Source of the DNA: Amycolatopsis sp. 2-15
GTDB lineage: Bacteria; Actinomycetota; Actinomycetes; Mycobacteriales; Pseudonocardiaceae
DNA: 64,000 nucleotides
Assembly (NCBI RefSeq): GCF_030285625.1
Contig: NZ_CP127294.1
Coordinates: forward strand, 186,001-250,000
Reading direction: 5' to 3'
Shown here: in pieces, positions 47,091-55,859 of the stretch
How the letters are laid out: every line of letters begins with the position of its first letter
How positions within the stretch are numbered: position 1 is the first letter of the stretch
Translations under genes and position numbers: made by a program
The notes under the pieces: model-generated
The model's input: the letters and a program-made list of their open reading frames with translations, nothing else
What the model was told of the DNA's origin: nothing
Database searches by the model: none

Positions 47091-48395
47091 TCAAGCGATC
47101 TTGAACGACTGCGCCGCAGCACCGTTGCAAGCCGACTGCACGAGCCGCACGGAGTCGGCCGTCGAGCCGCCCGGCACCGTCAGGCACTTGCCGCTGTGCC
47201 GCGCGGTCAGGTGGTAGTAGCCGCCGCCCTCGGACACCGGCAGCCACTGCTGGTTCGCGCCGTTGCTGTAGGACCACAGCTGAATGCCGGCGTCGTCCGC
47301 AGTGGACACATCCTGCACGTCGAGCACCTCCGCCGCGTTGCCACGGTTGTTCACGCGCACGTACCCGTCGCTGGTCGGCTGGAACTGGTACTGCTGCGCG
47401 TTGGTGGCGTTGCAGGTGTACTGCTGCACCACGGTTCCGTTGGTCGTGCCCGCCGCGGCCGCGTCGACGCACTTGCCGGTGGCCTTGTTCACCACCGGGT
47501 ACCACGCGGTGGGCGAGATCCCGTCGGCCGGCGGCGTGGTGCCGCCGTCGCCGGTGGCACCGCCGAGCCAGCGCAGGCCGTCGAGCACGAAGCGGTTCTG
47601 GTCGGGGCTCGCGAACGTCGACGACAGCGCGGTGTTCGTGTCGTAGTTCATCTTGTTGTGGCCGAAGTTGGCGTAGAGCATCTTGTAGCTCTTGTTCGTC
47701 CACATGATCGGGTAGTACCCGCCGTACCACGTCTGCGACGGGTCGTCGCCCACCGGGAACGTACCCGGGTCGAGCGAGGCCAGGATCGAGATGTTCGGGT
47801 TCTGGCGCAGGTCGCTCTGCCAGGAGTACCACTCGCTCACCGAAGACTGGATCGTCGCCGGCAGGTTCACCGTGGACGGGTGCGTGCGGTTCTCGATCTT
47901 CAGCGTCTCCCCGGTCGGGCCCCACGAGTTGGAGACGAACCGGCCGGTACCGAGGAAGTCGTTGTGGAACCAGTTCGCATACGACGGCGTGGTGTTGTCG
48001 TTGTACGCCGTGACGTGGAAGCCGAAGAACCCGCCGCCAGAGTCCATGTAGCGCTTGAACCCGTCGAACTGCGCCTGAGACTGCGGCTGGTCGTCGAGGA
48101 ACATCACCACCGCGGCCTGCGAGGTGGTCAGCGAGGTGAGCTGGTTCCAGTTGTTGGTGGCTGTGAATGTGTAGCCGTTGGCCGCCGCCTGCTGCTGGAA
48201 CCACGGGCGCGCTTCGTTCTCGAAGCTGATGTGCGCCGCGTCGTACGTGCCGCTGTAGAACGCGAGCACTTTGAACGGCGTCGCCGCGGCAGCGTGCGGT
48301 GTCAACGCGGGCGAACCGTATGCGAGGCCGAGACACGCGGCGAAGAACACCAGCGCTTTCCCGACCAGCCCGAACGGGCGTCGTTTGGCGAACAT
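47091..48395 (-). CDS. Secreted ThuA-domain protein with ricin-type lectin domain
   Basis: This 434-residue protein has a signal peptide (residues 1-~38), a ThuA-like class I glutamine-amidotransferase-like domain (KVLAFYSGTYDAAHISFENEARPWF, GGGFFGFHVTAYNDNTTPSYANWF, HPSTVNLP), and a C-terminal ricin B-like beta-trefoil (about 300-434, with repeats of CVDAAAAGTTNGT and QQW/QYQF types). ThuA domains occur in sugar-metabolism proteins; activity is not proven. The lectin domain would bind galactose- or xylan-type polymers. GGAAGG precedes the ATG. The next gene upstream on the strand is a GH3. Confidence 0.85.
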   Translation of the reverse strand: MFAKRRPFGLVGKALVFFAACLGLAYGSPALTPHAAAATPFKVLAFYSGTYDAAHISFENEARPWFQQQAAANGYTFTATNNWNQLTSLTTSQAAVVMFLDDQPQSQAQFDGFKRYMDSGGGFFGFHVTAYNDNTTPSYANWFHNDFLGTGRFVSNSWGPTGETLKIENRTHPSTVNLPATIQSSVSEWYSWQSDLRQNPNISILASLDPGTFPVGDDPSQTWYGGYYPIMWTNKSYKMLYANFGHNKMNYDTNTALSSTFASPDQNRFVLDGLRWLGGATGDGGTTPPADGISPTAWYPVVNKATGKCVDAAAAGTTNGTVVQQYTCNATNAQQYQFQPTSDGYVRVNNRGNAAEVLDVQDVSTADDAGIQLWSYSNGANQQWLPVSEGGGYYHLTARHSGKCLTVPGGSTADSVRLVQSACNGAAAQSFKIA

Positions 48396-48449
48396 GGGCG
48401 ATCCTTCCGGTGGGGGATGGGGAGAGGAGGAAGGGTTACTTCTGGTGCA

Positions 48450-50294
48450 TCACCACGGGAAACGCTGGTGGTAGCGCAACCCGTAGCCGAAGGGGAACAG
48501 CGCGGGCTTTCCGTCGCCGACGTTGATCGGCTGCTGGTCGGCGCTGCGCATCCAGGTGACCGGGAGCTTGCCGGTCGGGTTGTAGTCGCCGAAGAGCACG
48601 TCGGCCACGCCCTGGCCTTCGCTGCCCGGCAGCCACGATTCGATCAGGCCGGCCCAGTCCGGCAGCTGCTTGGTGATGTCCAGCGGACGGCCCGACACGA
48701 GCACGACCACTGTCGGCACGCCCGAGTCGTGCAGCTTCTGCAGCGTCGCGAGGTCGGTGGCGTCGAGGCCCATGTCCCCCGGCCGGTCGCCCTTGGTCTC
48801 CGCGTACGGCGTCTCCCCCACCACGGCGACGGCGACGTCGTAGGACTTGTCGATCCCGCTGCCGTCCTTGCTGAACGTGACGGTGGACGAGGGCTTCACG
48901 GTCTTCTCGATGCCCTGCCGGATCGTCGTGCCCGGGATGACCGGTCCCGACGTGCCCTGCCAGCCGACGGTCCAGCCGCCGGCCTGGTTGCCCAGGTCAT
49001 CGGCGTTCTTGCCCGCCACGAAGATCTTGTTGCGGCTCTTGTCGAGCGGCAACACGTTGTGTTCGTTCTTCAACAACACCTGTGACTCCCGCACCGCCTG
49101 GCGGGCGAGGTTGCGGTGTTCCTGACTTCCGATGGTGCCGAGGTAACGCCGATCGGTGAGCGGATGTTCGAAAAGCCCCAGCTGGAACTTCTTCGTGAGG
49201 ATGCGGCGGTTGGCGTCGTCGATGCGTGACATCGGTACCCTGCCGTCCTGCACGAGGGTGCGCAGGGTGTCGATGAACTTCTGCCAGTCGTACGGAACCA
49301 TCACCATGTCGATGCCGGCGTTGATCGACGCCTCGACCTCGTCGGGCGTGAAACCGGTCTGGCCGTCGATCTTGTCGACGCCGTTGTAGTCCGAGACGAC
49401 GATGCCGTCGAACCCGAGCTCCTTCTTGAGGACGTCGGTGACGAGGTATTTGTTGGCGTGCAGCTTCACGTCGTTCCAGCTCGAGTAGCTCACCATCACC
49501 GAGCCGACGCCGCGCTTCACCGCCTCCTTGAACGGCGGCAGGTGGATCGCACGCAGCTCCTGTTCGCTGAGCTGCGTGTTGCCCTCGTTGACGCCGCCGG
49601 TGGTGCCGCCGTCGCCGACGTAGTGCTTCGCCGTCGCCAGCACCGACGCCGGCCCGCCCAGCGAACGGCCCTGCAGCCCGGTGATGATCGACGTCATCTC
49701 CGTGGCGAGCTGCGGCACCTCACCGAACGACTCGTAGGTCCGCCCCCAGCGGTCGTTTCGCGCAACGCACAGGCACGGCGCGAAGTCCCAGTCGATGCCC
49801 GTGCCGGACACCTCTTCCGCCGTGGCGCGGCCGATCTTCTCCACCAGCTTCGGATCGCGGGACGCGCCGAGCCCGATGTTGTGCGGGAACACGGTCGCGC
49901 CGTACACGCCGTTGTGGCCGTGCACCGCGTCGACGCCGTAGATCAGCGGAATGCCCAGCGGCGTCGCCAGCGCGGCCTTCTGGAAGCCGTCGTACATGTC
50001 GGCCCAGGTGGCGGGCGTGTTCGGCGTGGGCTGCGAGCTGCCACCCGACAACAGCGACCCGAGCCGCCCCGTCGTCACGTCCGCCGGTGACTTCACGCCC
50101 AGCCGTTCGGCCTGCATCATCTGCCCGAGCTTGTCGTCGAGCGTCATGCGCTTCATCAGATCCGCGACGCGCACCGAAACCGGCCGCCGCGCATCTTTGT
50201 ACGCGGGCTGGTTCCCGGCCAGCGCGGGCGCGTGCGCGCTCACCGTCAGCGCCGCCGCCAGCACCCCCAACGTGATCGAACGACCGACGCGCAT
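48450..50294 (-). CDS. Secreted GH3 beta-glucosidase-type enzyme
   Basis: The 614-residue protein has a signal peptide (MRVGRSITLGVLAAALTVSAHAPALA) and both GH3 domains. The nucleophile is Asp302 in VVSDYNGVD, and the KHYVGDGGTTGGVNEG loop lines the active site. GH3 exo-glucanases and beta-glucosidases remove terminal glucose. ATG 50294 follows GAGGAG and gives the only signal peptide. The -10-like TATTAAT near 50334-50340 (minus strand) is a likely promoter. It lies 54 bp upstream of the ThuA gene and may form an operon with it. Confidence 0.9.
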   Translation of the reverse strand: MRVGRSITLGVLAAALTVSAHAPALAGNQPAYKDARRPVSVRVADLMKRMTLDDKLGQMMQAERLGVKSPADVTTGRLGSLLSGGSSQPTPNTPATWADMYDGFQKAALATPLGIPLIYGVDAVHGHNGVYGATVFPHNIGLGASRDPKLVEKIGRATAEEVSGTGIDWDFAPCLCVARNDRWGRTYESFGEVPQLATEMTSIITGLQGRSLGGPASVLATAKHYVGDGGTTGGVNEGNTQLSEQELRAIHLPPFKEAVKRGVGSVMVSYSSWNDVKLHANKYLVTDVLKKELGFDGIVVSDYNGVDKIDGQTGFTPDEVEASINAGIDMVMVPYDWQKFIDTLRTLVQDGRVPMSRIDDANRRILTKKFQLGLFEHPLTDRRYLGTIGSQEHRNLARQAVRESQVLLKNEHNVLPLDKSRNKIFVAGKNADDLGNQAGGWTVGWQGTSGPVIPGTTIRQGIEKTVKPSSTVTFSKDGSGIDKSYDVAVAVVGETPYAETKGDRPGDMGLDATDLATLQKLHDSGVPTVVVLVSGRPLDITKQLPDWAGLIESWLPGSEGQGVADVLFGDYNPTGKLPVTWMRSADQQPINVGDGKPALFPFGYGLRYHQRFPW

Positions 50295-50462
50295 CCGGCT
50301 ACTCCTCGTCGAGAGACCAAACTTCACGCCTTGAATTAATACACAGGTTTCACGAGTGGTCCAGACCTTGCGGACAAACCGGTTGCCGGTGACCGGGACC
50401 GCCGAAAGGGCGAACAATACGGCTGTACCGGGTTAATCTGGGCCTCGGCCTGGGGAGGGACC

Positions 50463-51256
50463 ATGACTCGCAAATTCATCGCACCCGCGCTCATCGTGCT
50501 CGCCGTGCTGGTGATCGGCGCTGTCGTTTACACCTTTTCGCGAACGACGGCGACGGCACCCGCTGCTTCGACTGCCCCGCAGAATTGGATCACGGTCGCC
50601 GCACCGGTCGACGGCATCCGCCCCGGCCCGGACCCCGCCTCGGTGCTGATCCACGTGATGCTTCCCGGCGGCGGGCCCGGCTGCTCGCGTTCACCGCGCG
50701 TCGAGACGATGTCCGAAACACCGGACGAGCTGGCCACCACCATCCACGCCAACGTTTTCTTCGACTCGTCGAATTCGGCCTACGGCGGTTCCCCACCAAA
50801 CAACCCGCGGAGATCCCGTTCACCGCGGCGGCCCCGATCGGCAATCGCGCGCTGGTACTGAACACCGAGCCCTGGCACCGCACCGGCGCCACCTTCGCCC
50901 GCTGCGACGAGTTCCTCGGCTGCACACCGCCCGCCGATCACTGTGCCGACGCGTGGGTCGACCGGACGGTGTTCGACCTGGACGTGCCGGTGAAACACCT
51001 GCACGGGGTGCGCGACGTGCCCGCGTGCGACGGGCGGTGGCTGGTACTCGACCTCAACCGGCACGTCGGAGACTGCCCGGCCGGGGACACGAGCTGCGTC
51101 CCGGCGGCCGGGCCGGTGCAGCGCGTCGTCTACTCGTGGGATCCGCGCGGCTGGAAGCAGGAGAACGGCACGAAAACCGGGACCTGCGACGAAATCCGCG
51201 CCGCGCGGCCGGAGTTTCCCCAGGCGTTGTGCGCGAAGTTGCCGGCGCGGGGTTAG
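50463..51256 (+). pseudogene. Membrane-anchored secreted protein with a -1 frameshift
   Basis: The first frame (50463-~50788) encodes an N-terminal anchor (MTRKFIAPALIVLAVLVIGAVVYTF) and a domain ending NVFFDSSNSAYGG. A second frame continues FPTKQPAEIPFTAAAPIGNRALVLN... to a Cys-rich C-terminus and the stop at 51256. One missing base near 50786-50790 (GGCGGTTCCCC) joins them into one protein of about 264 residues. No family was recognised; about eight cysteines suggest disulfides in the exported part. It may be a true pseudogene or a one-base consensus error. Confidence 0.7.
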
Positions 51257-51735
51257 TCGGACCAAGGCGACGCGTTGTCGAAATACGCGTCGTCCTCGGC
51301 GGAGGATCGTGCGGAAGGGCGTCGGGTGGGCCGGGCAAACCGCTCAGAGCGGAGGCGCTGGAACTCCTCCACCGTCATGCCCGGGTCGTCGTCCGGGGAG
51401 CGCGCCGGGGCGGGTTGGCCGGAGAGCTGTTCGATCAGCAGCGTCACGTCTTCGCCCAGCTGGAGCGCGACTTTGTTGTAGCAGTCCTGCGTGGCCTCGA
51501 CCATCGCCAGCTGCGTGACCTCGAGGATCAAGGCGGCCAGCCGCAACGGGTCCGCGTCGATCACCGACGGCGCCAGCCACAGCCGGCGCAACGCACCCAG
51601 GGCGTCGACGGTGACCTCCACCGTGCCGTCGAGGGCGTGGGCCGAGCCGCGGGCGTCGGCCATCAGGGTGGCGACCTGGGACAGCGCGGCCTCCCGGGCG
51701 CGGGCCTGCTCGATCAGCTCACGAGTACTGGGCAT
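51253..51735 (-). CDS. YbaB/EbfC-family protein (ESX-associated)
   Basis: This 160-residue protein has the YbaB fold in its first ~110 residues: TRELIEQARAREAALSQVATLMADARGSAHALDGTVEVTVDALGALRRLWLAPSV. The tail is acidic and Arg/Pro-rich (PDDDPGMTVEEFQRLRSERFARPTRRP). The ATG at 51735 is chosen because GAGG lies 9 nt upstream; an ATG three codons earlier abuts GAGG. It overlaps the upstream gene by 17 bp and ends overlapping the convergent frameshifted gene. Confidence 0.82.
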   Translation of the reverse strand: MPSTRELIEQARAREAALSQVATLMADARGSAHALDGTVEVTVDALGALRRLWLAPSVIDADPLRLAALILEVTQLAMVEATQDCYNKVALQLGEDVTLLIEQLSGQPAPARSPDDDPGMTVEEFQRLRSERFARPTRRPSARSSAEDDAYFDNASPWSD

Positions 51736-52093
51736 CGGGATCATCCTCGGCCAACCGTTCGTATCCCAGCGCCGCCAGCTGTTCCTGGTCGAGCACCGGC
51801 GAAAGGACCTCGTTCATCCGGTCGCCCGCGCGTCGGGTGGCGCGGTTCGAAAGCTCCATGATCAACGAAGCCAGCGCGTCCGAGCCGGACCGCAAGGCAC
51901 TCCGTGAAATGGCCAGCCCCACCAGTAAACCGCCAGGCGCCACCGAAACGGCGACCCCGTGCGACTCCGCCTTGCCCACCACCGGGCCTGACCGCGCGAA
52001 CCGCGCGGACGCTTCCGCACCGGCGCGCGCGGAAGCGTCCGCGATGCGCGCGGCTTCCAGACCGACATCGAACTCAGCCACGAAAATCCTCAC
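51719..52093 (-). CDS. YbaB-like protein (second copy in operon)
   Basis: This 124-residue protein has the same overall pattern as YbaB/EbfC: a helical N-terminus, a central strand pair (HGVAVSVAPGGLLVGLAIS), and a long C-terminal helix (LASLIMELSNRATRRAGDRMNEV). Sequence similarity to the neighbour is low, so the family call is by pattern. The GTG overlaps the NlpC/P60 stop (GTGA). Two consecutive YbaB-like genes suggest a heterodimer. Confidence 0.65.
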   Translation of the reverse strand: MRIFVAEFDVGLEAARIADASARAGAEASARFARSGPVVGKAESHGVAVSVAPGGLLVGLAISRSALRSGSDALASLIMELSNRATRRAGDRMNEVLSPVLDQEQLAALGYERLAEDDPDAQYS

Positions 52094-53187
52094 CCCGTCG
52101 GCCGGTAGAAACCGATGAACTGCTGACCCGCGTTCGTCGTGCGGATCTTGCTGACCTGCACCGGATCACCCGCCTCGACCATCTGCCCGTCGCCGATCAC
52201 CATGGCGACGTGGCCGGACCACACCACGAGGTCGCCGGGCAGCAGCTGGTCGATCGACGGCACTTCCGCGCCCACGGTCTGCTGCCGGGCCGTGCGCGGC
52301 AGCTGCAAACCCGCGTCCTGGTACGACGTCATGGTCAACCCGCTGCAGTCCAGCCCCTGCCCGCGCGCGGTGCCGCCCCACACGTACGGCACGCCGAGCT
52401 GCGACAACGCGGCGCGCACGGCCTTCGCGGCCGTCTCGTTCGGCGCCTTCACCGTCCGCCCACCGGGCAGGTTGATGTCGACGCCCGTGCCCGGCTGCGG
52501 CGGGATCGCCACCGGCAGGCGGGGCTTCCCGACGAACCCACTGCCACCGCCGTCGCCCCCACCGCCGCCAGTGTGCGCGCCGTTGCTGTTGAACGACTGC
52601 GGCACGTGCGTCGACGACGCCGAACTGGTCGTGGTCGCGTCGGAACCACCCAGCTGCCGGCCCAGCGAGGTCAGCTGGGTGATCGTCTGCTCCGAGAACG
52701 TGGCCGCCTGCCCGGTGAGCTGCCCGATCTTCGTCTGCAGCTGCAGCAGGATCTGCCGGGCCGCGGCCGCGCGGCTCTCCGGCGGCTGGATGCCGTTCAC
52801 GGCCTGCAGCGCCTTCATCGACGCCGCGATCTCGCGCACGATCTGGTCACGTACCTGGTCGTTGCGGATCTCGCCGACGTGCAGCGTCTCCGCCGCCGCG
52901 GCCACGGCCTTCTCGATCTCGGCACTCTCGTCGAGCAGGTCCTGGATCTCCTTCTCCAGGCGCTGCGACGTCGCGGCCGCGCGATCGGCGGTGTAACCGG
53001 ACGCGGAATCAGCGAGCTGAGAGCGCTGCGAGCCGGCTTGATCACGCACCTGGCCGACGGACGTCCGCAGCGCCACGTGCCCGTCACGCGCGCCGTTGAC
53101 GGCACCCGGGTCGTGCTTGAGCTTGGCCGCGAACTGGTTCGTGGTGTCCAGCCCGCCGCGCACGACCTGCTCGACCTCGGCCGTCAC
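52090..53187 (-). CDS. NlpC/P60 peptidoglycan hydrolase, ESX-associated
   Basis: The 365-residue protein has a helical N-terminal region (about 1-200, heptad-rich, ATSQRLEKEIQDLLDESAEIEKAV), a Gly/Ser-rich linker, and a C-terminal NlpC/P60 domain: Cys281 in GLDCSGLT and the His in DLVVWSGHVAMVIGD. No signal peptide is present; the N-terminus is like an ESX-exported helical domain, so type VII export is plausible. GTG 53187 overlaps the stop of the upstream EspC-like gene (GTGA). It would cut cell-wall peptides, perhaps to let the secretion machinery or its substrates pass. Confidence 0.82.
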   Translation of the reverse strand: MTAEVEQVVRGGLDTTNQFAAKLKHDPGAVNGARDGHVALRTSVGQVRDQAGSQRSQLADSASGYTADRAAATSQRLEKEIQDLLDESAEIEKAVAAAAETLHVGEIRNDQVRDQIVREIAASMKALQAVNGIQPPESRAAAARQILLQLQTKIGQLTGQAATFSEQTITQLTSLGRQLGGSDATTTSSASSTHVPQSFNSNGAHTGGGGGDGGGSGFVGKPRLPVAIPPQPGTGVDINLPGGRTVKAPNETAAKAVRAALSQLGVPYVWGGTARGQGLDCSGLTMTSYQDAGLQLPRTARQQTVGAEVPSIDQLLPGDLVVWSGHVAMVIGDGQMVEAGDPVQVSKIRTTNAGQQFIGFYRPTG

Positions 53188-53501
53188 CGAAGCCTGCGGA
53201 GCGCGTCGCCGTGCTCCTCCTCCACCGCGGCGAAGTTGCCCTGCGTGCGCCGCGCGGCCTCGCCGACCTGGTGCCACCCGCCGCCGAGGGCGTGCAGCCG
53301 CTCCTGCAGCGAACGCATGCGCGCGCCATACGCGCCGGAGAAGCCGGACTCGTGGCCCATGTCGGAAAAGCCGACCGTCATGTGCGGGGCGAGGTGCCGC
53401 GAGCCCGCCTGCCGGACGTCGTCGCCGAGTGGGTCGACCTGGCGCGCGTACGTCTCGTAAGCGCCGTCGTCGGCGTGAAAACCAGAATGAAAACCGGACA
53501 C
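53184..53501 (-). CDS. EspC/WXG100-like ESX protein
   Basis: The 105-residue helical protein has a WXG-like turn (GGGWHQVGEAARRTQGNFAAVEEEHGDAL) after a first helix (SGAYGARMRSLQERLHALG), without a signal peptide. It resembles EspC-type ESX targets. It starts the four-gene operon and is coupled to the NlpC/P60 gene. GGGGAGGGGCGG precedes the GTG. Confidence 0.7.
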   Translation of the reverse strand: MSGFHSGFHADDGAYETYARQVDPLGDDVRQAGSRHLAPHMTVGFSDMGHESGFSGAYGARMRSLQERLHALGGGWHQVGEAARRTQGNFAAVEEEHGDALRRLR

Positions 53502-53582
53502 AACCCGCCCCTCCCCTGAGCCGAGAGGGCCAGGTTAACGGACGGGTTGTGCCCGGACAGGCGAAATGACCGGATCAGGTGG

Positions 53583-54383
53583 TCAGCTGCCGGTGCCGTT
53601 CAGCACGCCGGTGAGCCAGTCGCCCTGGGTCGAGATGGCCTTGCCGTTGACCGCGACGGTCGGCGTACCGAAGCCGTGCGCGCCGTTCGGGAAGTCCTGG
53701 GCCAGGTTGGGGTCGTTCTCCGTCTGCTGGAAAGCGGCCTGGATCTGCTTGTCGTAGGTCCCGGCGTTCACCGTCTGGTCGAACTTCGGGTCGGTGATGC
53801 CCAGGTCGTGGCCGAGCTTGATCAGCTGCGCCTTGTCGTAGCCGCGGCCGCCCTCTTCCGGCTGGCTCTTGAACAGCGCGTCGTGGAACGCGGTGAACTT
53901 CTGCGACGAGACGGCGGCCAGCGCCGCGTTGGCCGAGTCGAGCGAGTAGCCCGGCGGGTCCGAGTTCTCGTTGAGCAGCGTCACCATGTGGTACTTCACG
54001 GTCAGCTGGCCGCTGTTGACCGCCTGCTCCATCTTCGGACCGTAGGAGTCCTGCAGCTGCTTGCAGTACGGGCACAGGAAGTCGGCGTACAGGTCGATGG
54101 TCTTGGGCGCACCGGGCTTGCCGACGGAGACGACCACGCCGTCGAGCTTCTCGACCACGCCGGGGCCGAGCGTCGTGGACGTGGTCGGCGCGATGGCCGT
54201 GCCTTCGGTGGAGTTCTTGCTCGAGTTGATCCACACGACTCCGCCGATCACCACCGCGGCGACCACCACGACCGCCACGACGATGGCGATGATCTTGTTG
54301 CGTTCGCTCGAGGCACCCCTCGCCTGTGCGACCGACTTCGCGGCCTGCGCCTGGCGTTGGCGCTTCCGCGCTGCTTCACCCAC
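53583..54383 (-). CDS. DsbA-like thioredoxin-fold protein, membrane-anchored
   Basis: This 266-residue protein has a cytoplasmic N-terminus, one TM (residues 31-51), and an extracytoplasmic DsbA-like domain with CPYC at Cys104-Cys107 (DFLCPYCKQL) and the cis-Pro loop FGTPTVAVNG. It is likely to form or shuffle disulfides in exported proteins. It is 5 bp downstream of a MauE/DoxX-like gene that may re-oxidise or supply it. Confidence 0.88.
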   Translation of the reverse strand: MGEAARKRQRQAQAAKSVAQARGASSERNKIIAIVVAVVVVAAVVIGGVVWINSSKNSTEGTAIAPTTSTTLGPGVVEKLDGVVVSVGKPGAPKTIDLYADFLCPYCKQLQDSYGPKMEQAVNSGQLTVKYHMVTLLNENSDPPGYSLDSANAALAAVSSQKFTAFHDALFKSQPEEGGRGYDKAQLIKLGHDLGITDPKFDQTVNAGTYDKQIQAAFQQTENDPNLAQDFPNGAHGFGTPTVAVNGKAISTQGDWLTGVLNGTGS

Positions 54384-54388
54384 GGTTC

Positions 54389-54961
54389 CTATTTCCCTTC
54401 AACGATGCCCGCGTGGTTCGCGAGCGTCGCGGAGCTCCCGGTCTCCGCAGAATCCTCCACAGCGGAATCCTCCACCGCCGGGCGCCGCCGGCCCCAGCCG
54501 AGCCAGCCGTCGACCGAGAAGAACGAGCGCGGACGCACCATCAGCCACACGGCGAGTATCGCGAACCCGGTGTCACGCAGGATCTCCTGCGGGTACTCGG
54601 TCTGGCCCGCGGCCACGTGCCCGCCGCCGCCGAAGCAGCCGCAGTCGATGCTCAGCCCGCGCGCCCACGACTGCGCGATGCCCGCCACGAGCACGGCCAG
54701 CATGAGCAGCGCCGCGGTCGCGACCCAGCGCGTGGCCAGCCCGAACAGCAGCAGCAGGCCCAGCACCAGCTCGACCAGCGGCAACGCGGTCGCGACCGGC
54801 CGGACCAGCGCGCTCGGCAGCACATCGTAGGCCTGCACGGCGATGAACGTCTGCCCCGGCGAGGCCAGTTTTATGGCGCCCGAAACGAGCCACACGGCCG
54901 CGAGCCCGAGGCGGGCGAGGGTGCCGATGGTGTCGAGCGCGGGTTGGGGCAGTCGTCGCAC
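54389..54961 (-). CDS. MauE/DoxX-family membrane redox protein
   Basis: The 190-residue protein has four TM helices and an extracytoplasmic CGCFGGGG pair typical of MauE/DoxX redox membrane proteins (GLAAVWLVSGAIKLASPGQTF, LVELVLGLLLLFGLATRW). The family transfers electrons or oxidising equivalents to thioredoxin-fold partners such as the DsbA-like protein next to it. The GTG start lies 67 bp from the divergent lipoprotein gene. The C-terminus is acidic with repeats (VEDSAVEDSA). Confidence 0.87.
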   Translation of the reverse strand: MRRLPQPALDTIGTLARLGLAAVWLVSGAIKLASPGQTFIAVQAYDVLPSALVRPVATALPLVELVLGLLLLFGLATRWVATAALLMLAVLVAGIAQSWARGLSIDCGCFGGGGHVAAGQTEYPQEILRDTGFAILAVWLMVRPRSFFSVDGWLGWGRRRPAVEDSAVEDSAETGSSATLANHAGIVEGK

Positions 54962-55028
54962 ACGCTTAGGCTAGCCGCCAGACCTGAGAACTTCGTGAGT
55001 TGTCAACACCCACCGACGGGAGGCGAGC

Positions 55029-55859
55029 ATGCGAGTTCGCGCGGTGGTCACCGCCCTGTTTCTGCTGGTCACGTGCGTGGCCTGCGGTCCGGGGACGGTT
55101 TCGCCCGGCGATTCGCTCGTCAAACGCGCGCGTGACGGTGACCACCTCACGATCGGGATCCGCTTCGACCAACCCGGCCTCTCACAGCGCACGATCGACG
55201 GCCGGTTCGTGGGCTTCGACGTGGACGTCGCCGAGTTCGTCGCCGGTGAGCTGGGCGTGGACCCGGCCCACATCACGTGGCACGAGACCACGCCGGCCAC
55301 GCGCGAGTCCGACCTCACCTCCGGCAGCGTCGACCTCGTGGTGGCCACGTACTCGATCACCGACAAGCGCAAGCAGCTCGTGTCGTTCGCCGGGCCGTAT
55401 TTCGTGACCGGCCAGGACCTGCTGGTGCGGCTCACGTCGTCGGACATCACCGGCCCGGAGAGCCTCAACGGCCGACGGCTGTGCTCGGTCACCGGCTCGA
55501 CCCCGGCGCAGCAGGTGCGGGACAAGTTCGCGCAGGCCGTGCAGCTCGTCGAGTACCCGCGTTACCCCGACTGCGTCACGGCCTTGCTCGCCGGCCAGGT
55601 CGACGCCGTGACCACCGACGCGGTGATCCTCGCCGGCTACGTCGCGCAGGACCCCGAGCTGCTGCGCGTGGTCGGGCACCCGTTCTCGACCGAGCGCTAC
55701 GGCGTCGGCCTGCGCAAGGGCGACACCGAGGGCCAGCACGCCGTGGACGACGCCATCCGCAAGATGGTCTCGGACGGCGACTGGCTGCGGTCGCTGCAGG
55801 CCAACATCGGCCCGTCGAACTACCCGCTGCCGAAGCCGCCGGAGATCACCGAGCAGTGA
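55029..55859 (+). CDS. Amino-acid-type solute-binding lipoprotein
   Basis: The 276-residue protein has a lipoprotein signal peptide (lipobox VAC, Cys19) and a type II solute-binding fold of the GluB/ArtJ type: LTIGIRFDQPGLSQ, FVGFDVDVAEFVAGELG, DLVVATYSITDKRKQLVSFAGPYF, and VGLRKGDTEGQHAVDDAIRKM. No permease or ATPase is nearby, so it either serves a transporter encoded elsewhere or signals. GGGAGGC precedes the ATG. The stop overlaps the hrpB GTG. Confidence 0.85.
   Translation: MRVRAVVTALFLLVTCVACGPGTVSPGDSLVKRARDGDHLTIGIRFDQPGLSQRTIDGRFVGFDVDVAEFVAGELGVDPAHITWHETTPATRESDLTSGSVDLVVATYSITDKRKQLVSFAGPYFVTGQDLLVRLTSSDITGPESLNGRRLCSVTGSTPAQQVRDKFAQAVQLVEYPRYPDCVTALLAGQVDAVTTDAVILAGYVAQDPELLRVVGHPFSTERYGVGLRKGDTEGQHAVDDAIRKMVSDGDWLRSLQANIGPSNYPLPKPPEITEQ

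Noticed and set aside
54964..54974. Second iron box near the MauE gene (TTAGGCTAGCC)
   Set aside because: Only one half matches the consensus; the other half is GC-rich unrelated sequence.
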